DNA of 64,000 bases from an uncultured Christensenella sp. (lineage in GTDB: Bacteria > Bacillota > Clostridia > Christensenellales > UBA1242). How positions within the stretch are numbered: the stretch's first letter is position 1; each line of letters starts with the position of its first letter. Below are positions 52,901-63,332 of the stretch, in pieces. The notes beneath the pieces are model-generated. The model was given only the letters and a program-made list of their open reading frames with translations. It ran no database searches and was not told the DNA's origin. The translations under genes and the position numbers were made by a program. The stretch lies in NCBI GenBank assembly GCA_949841595.1, contig CATKZB010000006.1:1-64000 (forward strand). The letters are read 5' to 3'.

Positions 52901-55900
52901 GTTTTTGTGATTAAGTTTGTTAACTCTTCACCTTCCACAACAGGCTTGCTAGTTATGCTAAATGTCACTGAAGAATTTGGTTGTAACACAACTTCCAATG
53001 TATCGTTGTATATTGTTTTTCCATCATTTGCAACTGGACTTCCAGCATCTAATAATTTGTTATTATCTTTAAACAATCCACTTGTATCTGCTGATCTTTG
53101 AAGAGTTACATATGTTGAAAGGACACATGCATTTTTTCCGTCAGATAAAGTTATGTCCACTCTGACATTTGAAAGTGTTGTTCCTGTGCCATAAAGTATG
53201 CCGTTAATTGTTGGAACAGTGAAGTTTGAAGCGTCATTCTCGGTATCATTTACATTTTCGTCTTTCTCTTTATTTACAAAAACATCTCCAAGTTCAGAAT
53301 TTTTATTGCTATCAACAAATGCCAATTTGTTGTCTGTTATAAGTTTCTTACGAGTTGGGTTTTCCTCGTCTGTCCCTAAGAATGTTGTTCCAAGACATTT
53401 ATCTTCATAATAGAATTTAATATCTTGAACTTTAATTTGATTTGCTCTTGAATAATAATTCTTAATTGAATTTTCATCAAATGCACTTATATTTTTAATA
53501 TCAAATCCATAAGCAGAAATTCCTGAAAGAGTTACATCAATTGCTTCATCATTTCCTGGATATGAATAACCACTTGAAGGAGTGTAAGTTTGAGTGAGAG
53601 CAGTTCCATTATAAGTTGCACTATAACGGCCCATCGCTCCTGATTTATCCTTAGGAACAAAGGTTGGAATAATTTCAAGCGAAATTCCACTGTTTATTCC
53701 ACCCTGAATAATGTCATTTATTTTTGGTTTGACAGTTTGTGTATTATCGCCGTTTGTATCGATAAACTTGTAATGAGTGGCCTCTGTAGAAGATTCGCTG
53801 CCAGTAATTTCATAATCTTGTGTATCACCAATGATACTTATTTTGCTAAGGCCGCTTTCATTTGTAAACTCTCTTATTGCTGTACCATTTGGAGTTGAAA
53901 TAACAAGCCTAGCTTTTTTAATGGTTACATCATCAGAGGTTTCAAGGATAATTTCATTTTTGTACTTTGTTTTTCCTGTGTTGTCTGTCTCCGATTTGTA
54001 TATGAATGCATTATATGTTACATATCCATCACTTGTGGTTGTTGCTGAAAGAGTTTGATATCTCAAGCCAACTGCAATTTTTTCTCCTTCTTTCCAAATA
54101 GGATTTTCAACAGAATAGATCTGTGGATTTTCATTTGCAACAACTTTGAAATAGAATTTGAGTTTGTAGCCGAAAGCGTTTTCTGCTTCAACCACAAAAT
54201 TTCTTTCTCCCAATGCAAGAGCTGGCATGACAATTGACAACTTGTTTTCATTTTTAGCTAATGTTGTAATATCATCAGAATAACGTTGGTTGAAATCTTC
54301 AAAATCGTTGTATCCAGAAGAGATATTCTTTTTATAAGTATATGTGAATCTGTCTGCATTGTTGAGGCTTGTTGAACCATACAAATATGCTCTGATGGTT
54401 GAAACTTGGTCCCCATTGTTTCCTTCACCTGTGTTGTTGTTCCAAAGATTGAAGGTGATTTCTGAGTTCTCACTGTTGATTATATATGGATTTTCTTTGT
54501 TGCTTGCAACTGATTGAGTATTATCAATTTCAACTGAACTTGGATTGTAGATTGCTGAAGTTTCATGTCTGCTCTTAAAGCTTATTGTTGAATTTGGAAC
54601 AACCCTAAACAAAATATTATGGGCTGCAGTTATTGTTTCTCCACCGATATCAACTGAATATATGATTTTCATCATAACATGGTTTCCATCGTTGTTTGCG
54701 CCTTGTGCATTGATAAGGTAGTCCACAGTCTTTCCATTTTCAATTTGACCAGACAATGTTATATAGTTTTTGCTGATGTCGCCTTGTAAAACTTCAATTT
54801 GAGTGCTGTCTCCAAACACTTCTCCAGATGCTCCCACTTTTGGATCAAGACCAGTATAATATCTGATTCCTTCAATCTCAGTTTCAACCAACTTTTTATA
54901 AATTTCACCAGCTGTGCGACCAAGTGGATTTGTTAAATCATTATTAATACTGTTATTTTCCAAAACAATAGGAGTTCCTTCAAAACCATAGATTTGAAGA
55001 GAAATTGAACCACCTGATTCTTTCAGTGTTTCTCTTGAATAAAGTTTGTTTGTCCTTGTGTTTTTAATTCCAAAGCCAGTGAAATAGCCAAGCAAACTTT
55101 GTTCTGTTCCTGCCAAGATGTCAAGGGTTGTGTAATTTTCTGGATTGTCAGCATTTCCTTCTACCCCAAATTCAATATCGAGATAGAAATTGTATATTGC
55201 CCCTGTTGAAATTGTAGGTGCAGAATCTTCTTTCCCAAGTTTCAATTCTACAATTAAGCCAAACTCTTTGCCGTAATCTTCTGATTTTAAAGTAAATTCT
55301 GAAGCACTGTAAATAGTTTCTTTTTGTGCTGAGATTGTAGGAGTTCCTATAATCAAACTTGAAATAGGGTTTGTTTTTGACTCAGCCCAACTTATAGACG
55401 AATAAACAGAGTCATAGTGATAATCTTTAAATTCATGACTAAGCGTAATTTGGGTTTTATCCTTGTAAATTTGCACAATCTTATAGTCTTGTCTATCGTT
55501 TTCAAGTCTTACATATCTATCACCTGCAACCCAATAAGATGAATCGATACTGTAGCTAAGAACATAAGTATTTCTTTGATCAACAAATTGAAGAGAGACA
55601 TTTTCACTCAAAGCTATCTCTGTTCCATCATGATAAGTTGCAACAACTCTGCTTGTCAGTTTTGGAATGCTCAAGTAAATTGAGTCGTCAGTGATAAGAT
55701 TTGCAGTATTGTTTGTTTCTGCAGAAGTTTTGTTTGTGAAAGTGCCTTTATATTCAAATCCGGTGTAACTCTTGCCCAAATCAATGTTTATAAAATCATT
55801 TGTTTTAGTTGCATTTATTGCGATAACTTGAACTTCATTGTCCTTTGTAAATCTTAAATAATAATTTGTTCCGAGAGTCACAGATGGAATAAATGTAAAG

Positions 55901-58900
55901 TTCAAAATTCTGTTTTCAGCAAACAAAGTTGTTTCAGCATATTTTGCCAAATCTTCAGCATAAACAAGTTCTCTGTTTTCGATATAATTTGGAGCGTTTG
56001 TTGTAACTTTTACGATATCTCCCACAACAATTTCAACTTTATATGTCACAATAACATTGTTTATTGAAACATTGAATGTGACACTTCCACTCTGTGCAGT
56101 GTTGATTATTCCAAAAGTTAAGTTTAATTTGATATTTTTTATTGAACCAAAATCTGTATACCTACAAATAAGTTTACTATCACTGCTGTTAGTTATTTTT
56201 TTAGATTGAACTAATCCTTCTAAAGTTTCATCTTCAACATAGACAACAGCATTGTCTATTGATGCAACACTTATTTCACACGACATTTTTAAGTTTTCTG
56301 TCTCTGTTAAATCTTCAATTGAAATTCTTTGAGTTTCTCCAAATAATGCTTTTGTTGTGAAGAAGTTTTCTATCTTATCAGAAATATATTTTGCTTCAGA
56401 AAGAGAATCTTCATTGGCTTGCGTTGCAATATATTCTCTGTCTAATACCGTCTTTCCATCTGGAGAAGGGTAATTTGCCAAAACTTTAACGTTTGGATAT
56501 GTGGTATATCTATAGATTATTTCAAAACTCAAAAGTTCTTGATTATTAAATATTCCAGTTATTGTGAATGCTTTTTCAACGAAAGTTGAAGTAGCAACAT
56601 TTGTTGGAGTGATTATTACATGATCAAGGCGATTTCCGTCATTTGAAACAACTTTATATGTCATTCCAGTATTTTCAGAGTCGAATTTGTCGGCAGTGAA
56701 ATAATTCAAAATAACTGAAAGTTCTGTTGAAAATTCTACATTTCCATATCTTCTTGTTGTATCAACATATCTTCTTGTTTTTGTTTCATCAAAACTTGCT
56801 TTTCCAATTATGCTGAAATCAAAAGTATAATAATTTTCTCCCGATTTGATTGTGACTTCAAAAACAAACTCAACATCTTGTTTCAAATGAGCAATCTTAA
56901 TTTCTGTTGCATGCCACATGCTGAATGTTTCTGATTTTACTCCAGGAGTGATCTGAATGAGATTATTATAAGTAATATCTCCATAGCAAATTTCTTCACC
57001 ATTTTTTAATGAAATCACAACATCGTCTATTGTTCTGTTATTTCTTATTGATTTAATATCTTTAAAAATTCCATTTTCAAACGTATCAATTCCATTGGTG
57101 GAATTCAAACGATAAGTTGTTGCACCAGAAAGGGTTTCTTGAGCAAGTTCCCAAGTATAAAATCCAGTAACAGTAAGATTGATTTTAAATGCAACTCTTT
57201 CATCTGTGTAATATCCAATCTCATAAACAAAATCTTTTGCAACATTATCTTTAACTTGAACATGAAGTTTGTTTTCTTTGTCAAGATATGCATAAGATTT
57301 TTCTATATCCTCAATTTTGAAATAATAAGTTATTCCTTCAATCTCAGTTTCAACAACACCATTTTCATTTTCTTCTGGATTAATTGTTCCGTTAGACCAA
57401 TTAGAAACCAATTCTGTTTCAAGAGTTGTGCCTGTAGTGGTTCCATTTTGATTGTAAATTTCAGTTCCAGCTTTGATTACCCATTTGAATTTTAAAGCGT
57501 TTTCAAAATCTTCCTCTCCTTTGATATAAGCAGAGAAGTTGTTAACTTTCGATTCTGTGTTGTTGCTCAAAATCCTTATATCGACGTCAAAGACAACCTC
57601 TTCACTTCCAGCACTGATTGAGGTTTCATATATATTGTTCTTCGCAGTCAAAACTTCCTCATCTTGCTTAAGTGAATGTATATAATTTTGTCCTTGATTG
57701 AAATAGAACGTGTATTCCATTTCACTGCCAATGATTGTCGTTCCTTCCACTGCAAAAGACTTTTCAATCACAAGAATAAGTTTTGTTGTTTGATCAACCA
57801 ATGTGACGCTGAAATTATCTTCATCAAAATTATAAGTGAAATAACTTGAATAGTCAGTCTTTTCTATTTCAACGCCACCAACAACTGCACTTTTCACTGA
57901 ATATGACCAAGTTACATTTTCAGGCGATGTTGAAGCCCAATTTATGTCAGCAAAACGTTTTCCACCATCAAATTTGCTGTTTGATGAGTTGAATTGTTCT
58001 TCCAAATCAACTGAATAGGTTGAAGTTTCTTGATCGTAATAATTTGAATAAACATCCAAATATTCACCTGTTTCAGCATATGGATATGTCACTTTTCCCA
58101 CAGTGAAACTTGATGTCACTTTAATTCGGTAGAACCATGTGTAGTTTGTGTTTCCTTGATGTTTTCTAAGTTCGAATTTTAAAACTATATATGCTTCTGT
58201 TTGTGAACTTTCAAGGTCGTTTATAATAAGCTTTGTTTCGCCTTGACCTTCTGCGTTTGTCAAAGTTGCCAAACCAGGCAAGTAACCTTCAGCTTCTTCA
58301 ACAATCGAAACTTTATATCCTGCATCAGCATTTTGCCCTACAACATTTGCTGTTGTTGCATTGAAATAGAACCCATAAGCATCGCTTATAAAGTCTGAGA
58401 ATAAATCATTTGTCAAAGATTTGATATCTTCACTGTTATGAACAATTGTATATTCTTTTCCAGCAGTCATAAGTTGAGCCACTTTTGCTTGTTCAAGCTG
58501 TTGATAGTCAGAAGAGATTAATGTTTTGAAATCAATATCTCCAAAACTATTGAACTTCAGTTCTTCAATTGTTCCAACTGGAGAATTTGCATAGTAGACA
58601 AATTGTTCGCCAACTTTACTTACAATCGCATCCATTGAAATAACAACTGTCAAATTGTTTCCTGTTGAGTCAGAAATATTTTTTGCCACATTAAATGAAT
58701 TTCCAGTTTCGCTGACAAATTCGTTTGTCAATTCATATGTATGAAGCTTGTTTCCACTTTTTGTCAAATAACCTGTTGGATTTCCGTCAATATTGAAATC
58801 GTTTTGTGGTTGATAGTCAGTTGAAGAGGTCAACAACAAATATGTTTTTCTACCATAATTCACAACAGAAACATCTTCTTGTGTGTCAGAAAGTGTTTGT

Positions 58901-61900
58901 TTCTTCAGCACGCTTGAAGCCATTTCTTCAACTTTGTCACTGCCATAACCGACATTAAAATCAATTTTTGCAGAATTATTTTTGTCACAGAGAATAATTT
59001 TATTTTCATCTTCTCCTTCAACAATTTTCACAGCATCAATTTTTGCTGGTTGAGCATCCACACCTTCACGTTGTGCATAAATGTTGAACTCTTGAAGTTT
59101 GTTCTCTCCTAAAGAAAGCTCCAATGTTTGTTCACTTACAAATTTAAACTCAAAATCATTTCCACTTTGCAACAAGTTGATATATTTTTGGCCTGAAACA
59201 TTTTCATAAGTGAAAACGAGATTTCCTTGAGTTTTGTTAGAAACAATTTCTGTGCATCCTTCAAAAGAATTTCCATTTTCAAGATAATCTGTCATTTTGT
59301 ATAACTTATAACTTGTTGAAAGCCTTGCTTCTGACACATTTTCCAAATTGATAAATGGAGTTTCTTGATTTGGGTTCAATTGCTCTCTGATAACTAAGTT
59401 TGGATTTACATATAATGTTATCGTTATACTGCAAGCATAAAATGAATTTATTCCATAATAAAGAGTGAATGAAACTGTTTTAAATTGATAAACTTCTCCA
59501 ATGTTCAAGAGAATTTTCGTCACGCTTCCATTTTCTGTCACTTTTGAAAGTGAACATATATCTTGATTTTCATAGAACACTCCAGTGTTTGAAGATTCCA
59601 AAGAACCAAGGTTTCCTAAAGCGTTCGCCCAACTATATTTTTTGCCTATTACAGATGACAAGTTGATAAACTCATCAAGGTCATAACTGTTTCCAGCAAA
59701 AACGCTGACAGCATTTCCATCTTGCACAAGATAGTCAGAATATTTTTCGTAATAAGTGTTGAAACTTGAACTTACCGTAACGTCCGATTTGCAAACGAAA
59801 ATTAAAGTCACGTCAAACAATGTTTCGTTTTCATCTCTCAATCTAAACACCATTTCTGTGTCTTCTTTGAAAGGATTAATTATAGTCATTTTGCTTAATG
59901 CATGATTTCGATAATATTCAATACTGTTTGAATCCCCTGTATTTTCTCCTGCATCATTTTCTGAAACATTAAATTGAACCATTTTCATAATGTCCAATTT
60001 GTTGTTTGAACTCAATCCAGACAAATAATCATTATCCAGTTTGAAAACAACATTGTTTGTTTCTTCTTCACCATCCAAACCTGCAATAAAGATCTTTACA
60101 AGGCTGTTTAAGTCAACGACATCTCCACTTGATACATATTTTTCAACTTTGACAGAAGCTTTATTAGCACTGTCAACATAATTTGGAGTTTCTTCCATTG
60201 TTTTTGTGTTGTCATACTGAACTTTTGATATTCCTTCACTCACAACATCAAAAACTATATTTTGAGACTTAAGAGTGTTTGAAGTCACATTTCCTTGTTC
60301 ATCAAAAACACGAACAACGTTGTTGTCTTTGTCTAAAACATGAGCCGTCAAAGTCGTTGTTTTTTTCTCCCCTTGTGTTGAAACAAAGTTTGAAATTTTG
60401 GAAACAGTGTTGTCAAATGCCAAAATATTGCTTGAGCCAGTTTCAGGAGTTTCTACAAATCTGTACTTATAGATCCCAGTTGAACTTTCAATCTCTTTGC
60501 CAAATTGGTCATACATTTTGAAAGTCAAAAGGTCATTGAGATTATTCAAAATTTCTTCAGTGCTAGAGCCTGCAATAACTTTGTTTCCCCAAGTTATTCT
60601 GATTCCATTTGATGCTGTTATACTCACCTGAATGTTATCTTCAACATTGTCTCCATCAGCATCCAAGTCAGTTTGTTTTTTAAATTCCCCTTCAAACGCA
60701 ACTGGTTGTTGATAATAGATATAGAAATGATTGTTTGCTGTCAAACTGTCTTGTTGAAGAATATCTTTTTTGAAAGTTTCTTTTCCATCATTGTATTGAA
60801 GTTGAAGTCTGATGTAAGTGCCCATGTCAAGAGCATTTCTTCCAGCAGAGAAAAATCCTTCTTCAATTGCAAAATTACCTTCAAAAGTGATTTCATTTTG
60901 TCCCACTTCTTTTTCAACCAAACCTTGAAGAGTGACATAATTATTTGTTTCTCTGCCATTCAAATCCAAACAAACCACTTTCAAATTTCCCGAATTGAAA
61001 GCAGAAATAACTTTGTTTGAATCGTTTTCTGGATCTTCACAATTTTTTAATGTCATTTGGAAAGTTAACATTGTTTTTGTTTCTGAACTCTCATTTTTGT
61101 TGATTGCAGGGATGTAGTATTCATTGTTGTGTTCTGGATTTGCAACTATTCCTGCAGCAAAATTGAATGTTGGAACGATGTTTGCAATTGCCAATGTGCT
61201 CTCTACCATAACATCTTTGCTTCTGCTTGATTTAACAATCAAATATTTACCATCTTCTGTATATGGTTTTGAATCAGCATCTGTTTTTATTGTCATCGCA
61301 ACAACTTTAACTTTTCCTGCAAAACTTTTTACTGCTGTCAACACGCTTCTTGGATTGTCTATTTCATACAGATTATACCCATTTGTTGGAGTAGAAGTCC
61401 CTGGGATTGACAGAGTTTGATTTTTGTAATTAACTCTGTAATTTACAGCTTGTTTGCAATTGAAAACCGTTGTTAAATCAAGATTTTGTGCAGATTCGTT
61501 GTCATTTGAATCTACAAACAAAAAGTATTTTACAGTTTGATAAATATTGTCTGTGTTTATTGGATTTAATTCATCAGAAAGAGTTTTGTTGCCTGCAACA
61601 GCAACACCATTTTCATCATAGTTTATTGTCAAAGTTATTGAATCATTATTTATCCATGCTGGATCTTCTTCATAATCATGCTCTTCAGCAACAAGAATAA
61701 TTTGTTTTTCTCCTGATGTCAAAGATGGTTCAAAACTAAAGAAATTTTGCCAAATTCCTTCTTCATCTTCATAGAAGAAATTAAATTTCAAATTAAAACT
61801 TTCAGCAGTCGACGCTGCAATTTTCCAATAATAGTCTCCAAAATTTTTAGGACTTGTGTTTGGCAACAAATAATATTCTGTTCCTGCAGGTGCATTGAAA

Positions 61901-63084
61901 TAATCTATGGTCGAATCAAAAGTTTCTTGAGAAATTGTTGTAACTCCATTTGTGGTTGTCACTTTCATCACTTTTCCACCAAAAATCTTTAATCCAGTTT
62001 CGCTTTTAGGTATCTTTATTCCAACATTTCCAAAAAGTGGATTGAGATTTGCACCGGTACTGTCTTTGATTGACAATCCCAAATTTGCTTCTCCGTTTGA
62101 AGAAGCAGTTGTCAAAGTGAAATATTTATCTAAATAAGTCTTAAAAGATTTGTTTTCTGATGTCATTTCAACAAAGTCTACATCAACATCCAAAACTTTG
62201 ATGTTGATTTCTTTTGATATGCAAGTTTGTGGTTTTTGTTCAAAATATCTCAGAACACTTGAAGTCAATGCTTCTTTGTCGGTTATGCTTGAATAGAGTT
62301 CCAAAATTTGCTTTTGATAATATGAGTTAGCAAAAGTGTAAGCAGTGATAGTGTCAACATTATTTCCACTTCTTTGTGTTGCCACGAAACTGCTTGACTC
62401 CCAATCAAAGTCTATGTAACGAGATGTTGAAGAATAGAAAATTTCTTTTGTTCTTGTTTGATCTGAGAAAAGATATTTGCTGTCATTTGGAGTGAAAGAA
62501 GTTTCAAGTTTAAATGTCGAGCCAACAACCACTTCTTGAACATTTCCAGTTTGATTAGAACCAGAAACTTGAAGGTTGATGTCATAAACAGGGACGTCAA
62601 CCACAATTTTTATTGTCTTTGATGGAAGCAAAACGTTTTCTGATTTTGCTGTTAACAGTGAAGTTCCTCCCACAACCCAATCTTCAAAGATATCTGCATT
62701 ATATTCTGGCTCAAGTGTGACATTGAAGCTTTTATTGAGAGTTACAACTTGAGGAACTTTGATAACACCATCTGAAACAAAACCATTTTTCGCTTGTCCA
62801 CCTCTCAAAGAGAGTGTGACTTTGTTGTTTGTAACATTTTCTGTTGTTGAAACAATTGTGATTTTGAAATCAGAAGCAATCTCATATTGTTGAAGCGTTG
62901 AATTAAAGTTTCCTAGACCCTCATCCAAAACTTGAGAAAATGCCATGTCTTGTGGGTCATTTTCTTTTTCATTGAACGAACCTGTCAAATAAAGTCCAAG
63001 AATAGTAACACCAGCTATTCCAACCAAGCCAGTAATGACCAATAATATCACTTTCCACAGACTGAGAACTCCTCTCTTTTTCAT
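49996..63084 (-). CDS. giant extracellular protein with N-terminal membrane anchor
   Basis: This single frame of about 4362 residues starts at the ATG at 63084, which has GGAG 6 nt upstream; a longer frame to 63192 lacks one. After MKKRG a hydrophobic helix (about 8-32) serves as signal anchor, and everything after it is probably outside. The body is rich in Thr, Ser, Asn, Glu and aromatics, cysteine-poor, and looks like serial beta-sandwich domains. Near the C-terminus repeats share a pattern of WYELGENNEI...KTYLVK, FYKINKSNN, YYELSATGVLSRVE...KTYYVKVGDSYYLLNFYI and YYAPEI...KFYYIKVGNTNYRISV. There is no LPxTG sorting signal or C-terminal helix. No known domain is named with confidence. An adhesin or S-layer-like role is inferred. 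Confidence 0.85.
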   Translation of the reverse strand: MKKRGVLSLWKVILLVITGLVGIAGVTILGLYLTGSFNEKENDPQDMAFSQVLDEGLGNFNSTLQQYEIASDFKITIVSTTENVTNNKVTLSLRGGQAKNGFVSDGVIKVPQVVTLNKSFNVTLEPEYNADIFEDWVVGGTSLLTAKSENVLLPSKTIKIVVDVPVYDINLQVSGSNQTGNVQEVVVGSTFKLETSFTPNDSKYLFSDQTRTKEIFYSSTSRYIDFDWESSSFVATQRSGNNVDTITAYTFANSYYQKQILELYSSITDKEALTSSVLRYFEQKPQTCISKEINIKVLDVDVDFVEMTSENKSFKTYLDKYFTLTTASSNGEANLGLSIKDSTGANLNPLFGNVGIKIPKSETGLKIFGGKVMKVTTTNGVTTISQETFDSTIDYFNAPAGTEYYLLPNTSPKNFGDYYWKIAASTAESFNLKFNFFYEDEEGIWQNFFSFEPSLTSGEKQIILVAEEHDYEEDPAWINNDSITLTINYDENGVAVAGNKTLSDELNPINTDNIYQTVKYFLFVDSNDNESAQNLDLTTVFNCKQAVNYRVNYKNQTLSIPGTSTPTNGYNLYEIDNPRSVLTAVKSFAGKVKVVAMTIKTDADSKPYTEDGKYLIVKSSRSKDVMVESTLAIANIVPTFNFAAGIVANPEHNNEYYIPAINKNESSETKTMLTFQMTLKNCEDPENDSNKVISAFNSGNLKVVCLDLNGRETNNYVTLQGLVEKEVGQNEITFEGNFAIEEGFFSAGRNALDMGTYIRLQLQYNDGKETFKKDILQQDSLTANNHFYIYYQQPVAFEGEFKKQTDLDADGDNVEDNIQVSITASNGIRITWGNKVIAGSSTEEILNNLNDLLTFKMYDQFGKEIESSTGIYKYRFVETPETGSSNILAFDNTVSKISNFVSTQGEKKTTTLTAHVLDKDNNVVRVFDEQGNVTSNTLKSQNIVFDVVSEGISKVQYDNTKTMEETPNYVDSANKASVKVEKYVSSGDVVDLNSLVKIFIAGLDGEEETNNVVFKLDNDYLSGLSSNNKLDIMKMVQFNVSENDAGENTGDSNSIEYYRNHALSKMTIINPFKEDTEMVFRLRDENETLFDVTLIFVCKSDVTVSSSFNTYYEKYSDYLVQDGNAVSVFAGNSYDLDEFINLSSVIGKKYSWANALGNLGSLESSNTGVFYENQDICSLSKVTENGSVTKILLNIGEVYQFKTVSFTLYYGINSFYACSITITLYVNPNLVIREQLNPNQETPFINLENVSEARLSTSYKLYKMTDYLENGNSFEGCTEIVSNKTQGNLVFTYENVSGQKYINLLQSGNDFEFKFVSEQTLELSLGENKLQEFNIYAQREGVDAQPAKIDAVKIVEGEDENKIILCDKNNSAKIDFNVGYGSDKVEEMASSVLKKQTLSDTQEDVSVVNYGRKTYLLLTSSTDYQPQNDFNIDGNPTGYLTKSGNKLHTYELTNEFVSETGNSFNVAKNISDSTGNNLTVVISMDAIVSKVGEQFVYYANSPVGTIEELKFNSFGDIDFKTLISSDYQQLEQAKVAQLMTAGKEYTIVHNSEDIKSLTNDLFSDFISDAYGFYFNATTANVVGQNADAGYKVSIVEEAEGYLPGLATLTNAEGQGETKLIINDLESSQTEAYIVLKFELRKHQGNTNYTWFYRIKVTSSFTVGKVTYPYAETGEYLDVYSNYYDQETSTYSVDLEEQFNSSNSKFDGGKRFADINWASTSPENVTWSYSVKSAVVGGVEIEKTDYSSYFTYNFDEDNFSVTLVDQTTKLILVIEKSFAVEGTTIIGSEMEYTFYFNQGQNYIHSLKQDEEVLTAKNNIYETSISAGSEEVVFDVDIRILSNNTESKVNNFSAYIKGEEDFENALKFKWVIKAGTEIYNQNGTTTGTTLETELVSNWSNGTINPEENENGVVETEIEGITYYFKIEDIEKSYAYLDKENKLHVQVKDNVAKDFVYEIGYYTDERVAFKINLTVTGFYTWELAQETLSGATTYRLNSTNGIDTFENGIFKDIKSIRNNRTIDDVVISLKNGEEICYGDITYNNLIQITPGVKSETFSMWHATEIKIAHLKQDVEFVFEVTIKSGENYYTFDFSIIGKASFDETKTRRYVDTTRRYGNVEFSTELSVILNYFTADKFDSENTGMTYKVVSNDGNRLDHVIITPTNVATSTFVEKAFTITGIFNNQELLSFEIIYRYTTYPNVKVLANYPSPDGKTVLDREYIATQANEDSLSEAKYISDKIENFFTTKALFGETQRISIEDLTETENLKMSCEISVASIDNAVVYVEDETLEGLVQSKKITNSSDSKLICRYTDFGSIKNIKLNLTFGIINTAQSGSVTFNVSINNVIVTYKVEIVVGDIVKVTTNAPNYIENRELVYAEDLAKYAETTLFAENRILNFTFIPSVTLGTNYYLRFTKDNEVQVIAINATKTNDFINIDLGKSYTGFEYKGTFTNKTSAETNNTANLITDDSIYLSIPKLTSRVVATYHDGTEIALSENVSLQFVDQRNTYVLSYSIDSSYWVAGDRYVRLENDRQDYKIVQIYKDKTQITLSHEFKDYHYDSVYSSISWAESKTNPISSLIIGTPTISAQKETIYSASEFTLKSEDYGKEFGLIVELKLGKEDSAPTISTGAIYNFYLDIEFGVEGNADNPENYTTLDILAGTEQSLLGYFTGFGIKNTRTNKLYSRETLKESGGSISLQIYGFEGTPIVLENNSINNDLTNPLGRTAGEIYKKLVETEIEGIRYYTGLDPKVGASGEVFGDSTQIEVLQGDISKNYITLSGQIENGKTVDYLINAQGANNDGNHVMMKIIYSVDIGGETITAAHNILFRVVPNSTISFKSRHETSAIYNPSSVEIDNTQSVASNKENPYIINSENSEITFNLWNNNTGEGNNGDQVSTIRAYLYGSTSLNNADRFTYTYKKNISSGYNDFEDFNQRYSDDITTLAKNENKLSIVMPALALGERNFVVEAENAFGYKLKFYFKVVANENPQIYSVENPIWKEGEKIAVGLRYQTLSATTTSDGYVTYNAFIYKSETDNTGKTKYKNEIILETSDDVTIKKARLVISTPNGTAIREFTNESGLSKISIIGDTQDYEITGSESSTEATHYKFIDTNGDNTQTVKPKINDIIQGGINSGISLEIIPTFVPKDKSGAMGRYSATYNGTALTQTYTPSSGYSYPGNDEAIDVTLSGISAYGFDIKNISAFDENSIKNYYSRANQIKVQDIKFYYEDKCLGTTFLGTDEENPTRKKLITDNKLAFVDSNKNSELGDVFVNKEKDENVNDTENDASNFTVPTINGILYGTGTTLSNVRVDITLSDGKNACVLSTYVTLQRSADTSGLFKDNNKLLDAGSPVANDGKTIYNDTLEVVLQPNSSVTFSITSKPVVEGEELTNLITKTNNKPYAITEYVGISASISSLTENLDTTKSVFVNVKEENGKCSFAYNGNALNSNNKKYVCAKDFNSSHVYYEKTSDNNYTIKTDIIDANKLGSYFEKDGEIYKQSKDTDVDKNKTYYIKNNEEYIEVISYNNFANYYVSELDNLPIGIADYSSITLNIEDVAELNSSNYKTETLYFLVAENRQIYQQVETFEVYPEFSKATHPTTDTQGNPYYQIDDYYTIKADDGNSQYYVIRRDQWANDIELYTFKNEKKTPNLSGQDYHKFVYEINSVDNGNGSSVGAGSAFIDEFGTITTTEDFDVRTHTITINVYMKVSGQDGNFETNSTRLKLGTFRIYLDQNRKNNELCQGGNTVELWNNCLIAIPNNYQLCYSVNNFNTATPSEIVCSKDYTIPVGGTLVFEDLFDGVSDIPNMANKRFRIVKIGENVVHFDNLDSWQFNTSGEFDVEVVVSGRVEGAITYKKLKFTLFVYDTAVREDQQVDVVKGETTLPVGPGETWYELGENNEITQKTEFTSNEIGIFTKTYLVKTETSSKVLTRTYYVYDGTDSREIAIRPYIDFRLSDLETGSEFYKINKSNNTISKIVYEQFTKNVGESINSNYIVVTRNEDGSISTMKKWTITWNMISANVTEMTDFISSEDNISVKARDMIAKSLSTTNNSIISDNISLYDIDENGVLSSAGNETAGDKSVVTKTYFAINAKDPANEQFFKFKFTFYVYKANKDIVHQADANIAFSLSELNKTVNETLGTNVTDITYYELSATGVLSRVETISLVENVQKTYYVKVGDSYYLLNFYISIEKNMIYFDFTNGPSTEILDPIAKEILNLSESQTSEYFAFENGKVKKIETLSLQAGEIKNILVKVDKNWRFIQLVSPKDRVTVEKTVTAGTWNLSQFDQDVKNALGLAEDDKNSVLYYAPEIIKDSAGKNLCEFLTLKNSVTVAESCVKFYYIKVGNTNYRISVAFNLEQEEAV

Positions 63085-63297
63085 ACAAAACTCCAAATAA
63101 AAACAATCAAATATAAATTTTTGCAAACAAAATTTAAGACATCGATGATTGGTTATGTAATTCTCCAAATTATTGTTTGCATATTTCGACAAATTAATTA
63201 TACTTTTTTATCTTTATTTTTGCAAGTAAATATATTAAATTTCAAAGTTTATATATTTATATATAAATTATCAAGTGTTCCAATCTCAGTTTTTAAG

Positions 63298-63326
63298 TTG
63301 ACACAAAAGCAAATATGGTTTATAAT
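63298..63326 (+). promoter_or_regulatory. consensus promoter of a leaderless gene
   Basis: Perfect TTGACA (63298-63303) and TATAAT (63321-63326) with a 17-nt spacer. The ATG at 63333 starts 7 nt after the -10 box, exactly where transcription should begin. Confidence 0.75.
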
Positions 63327-63332
63327 TGTTTC

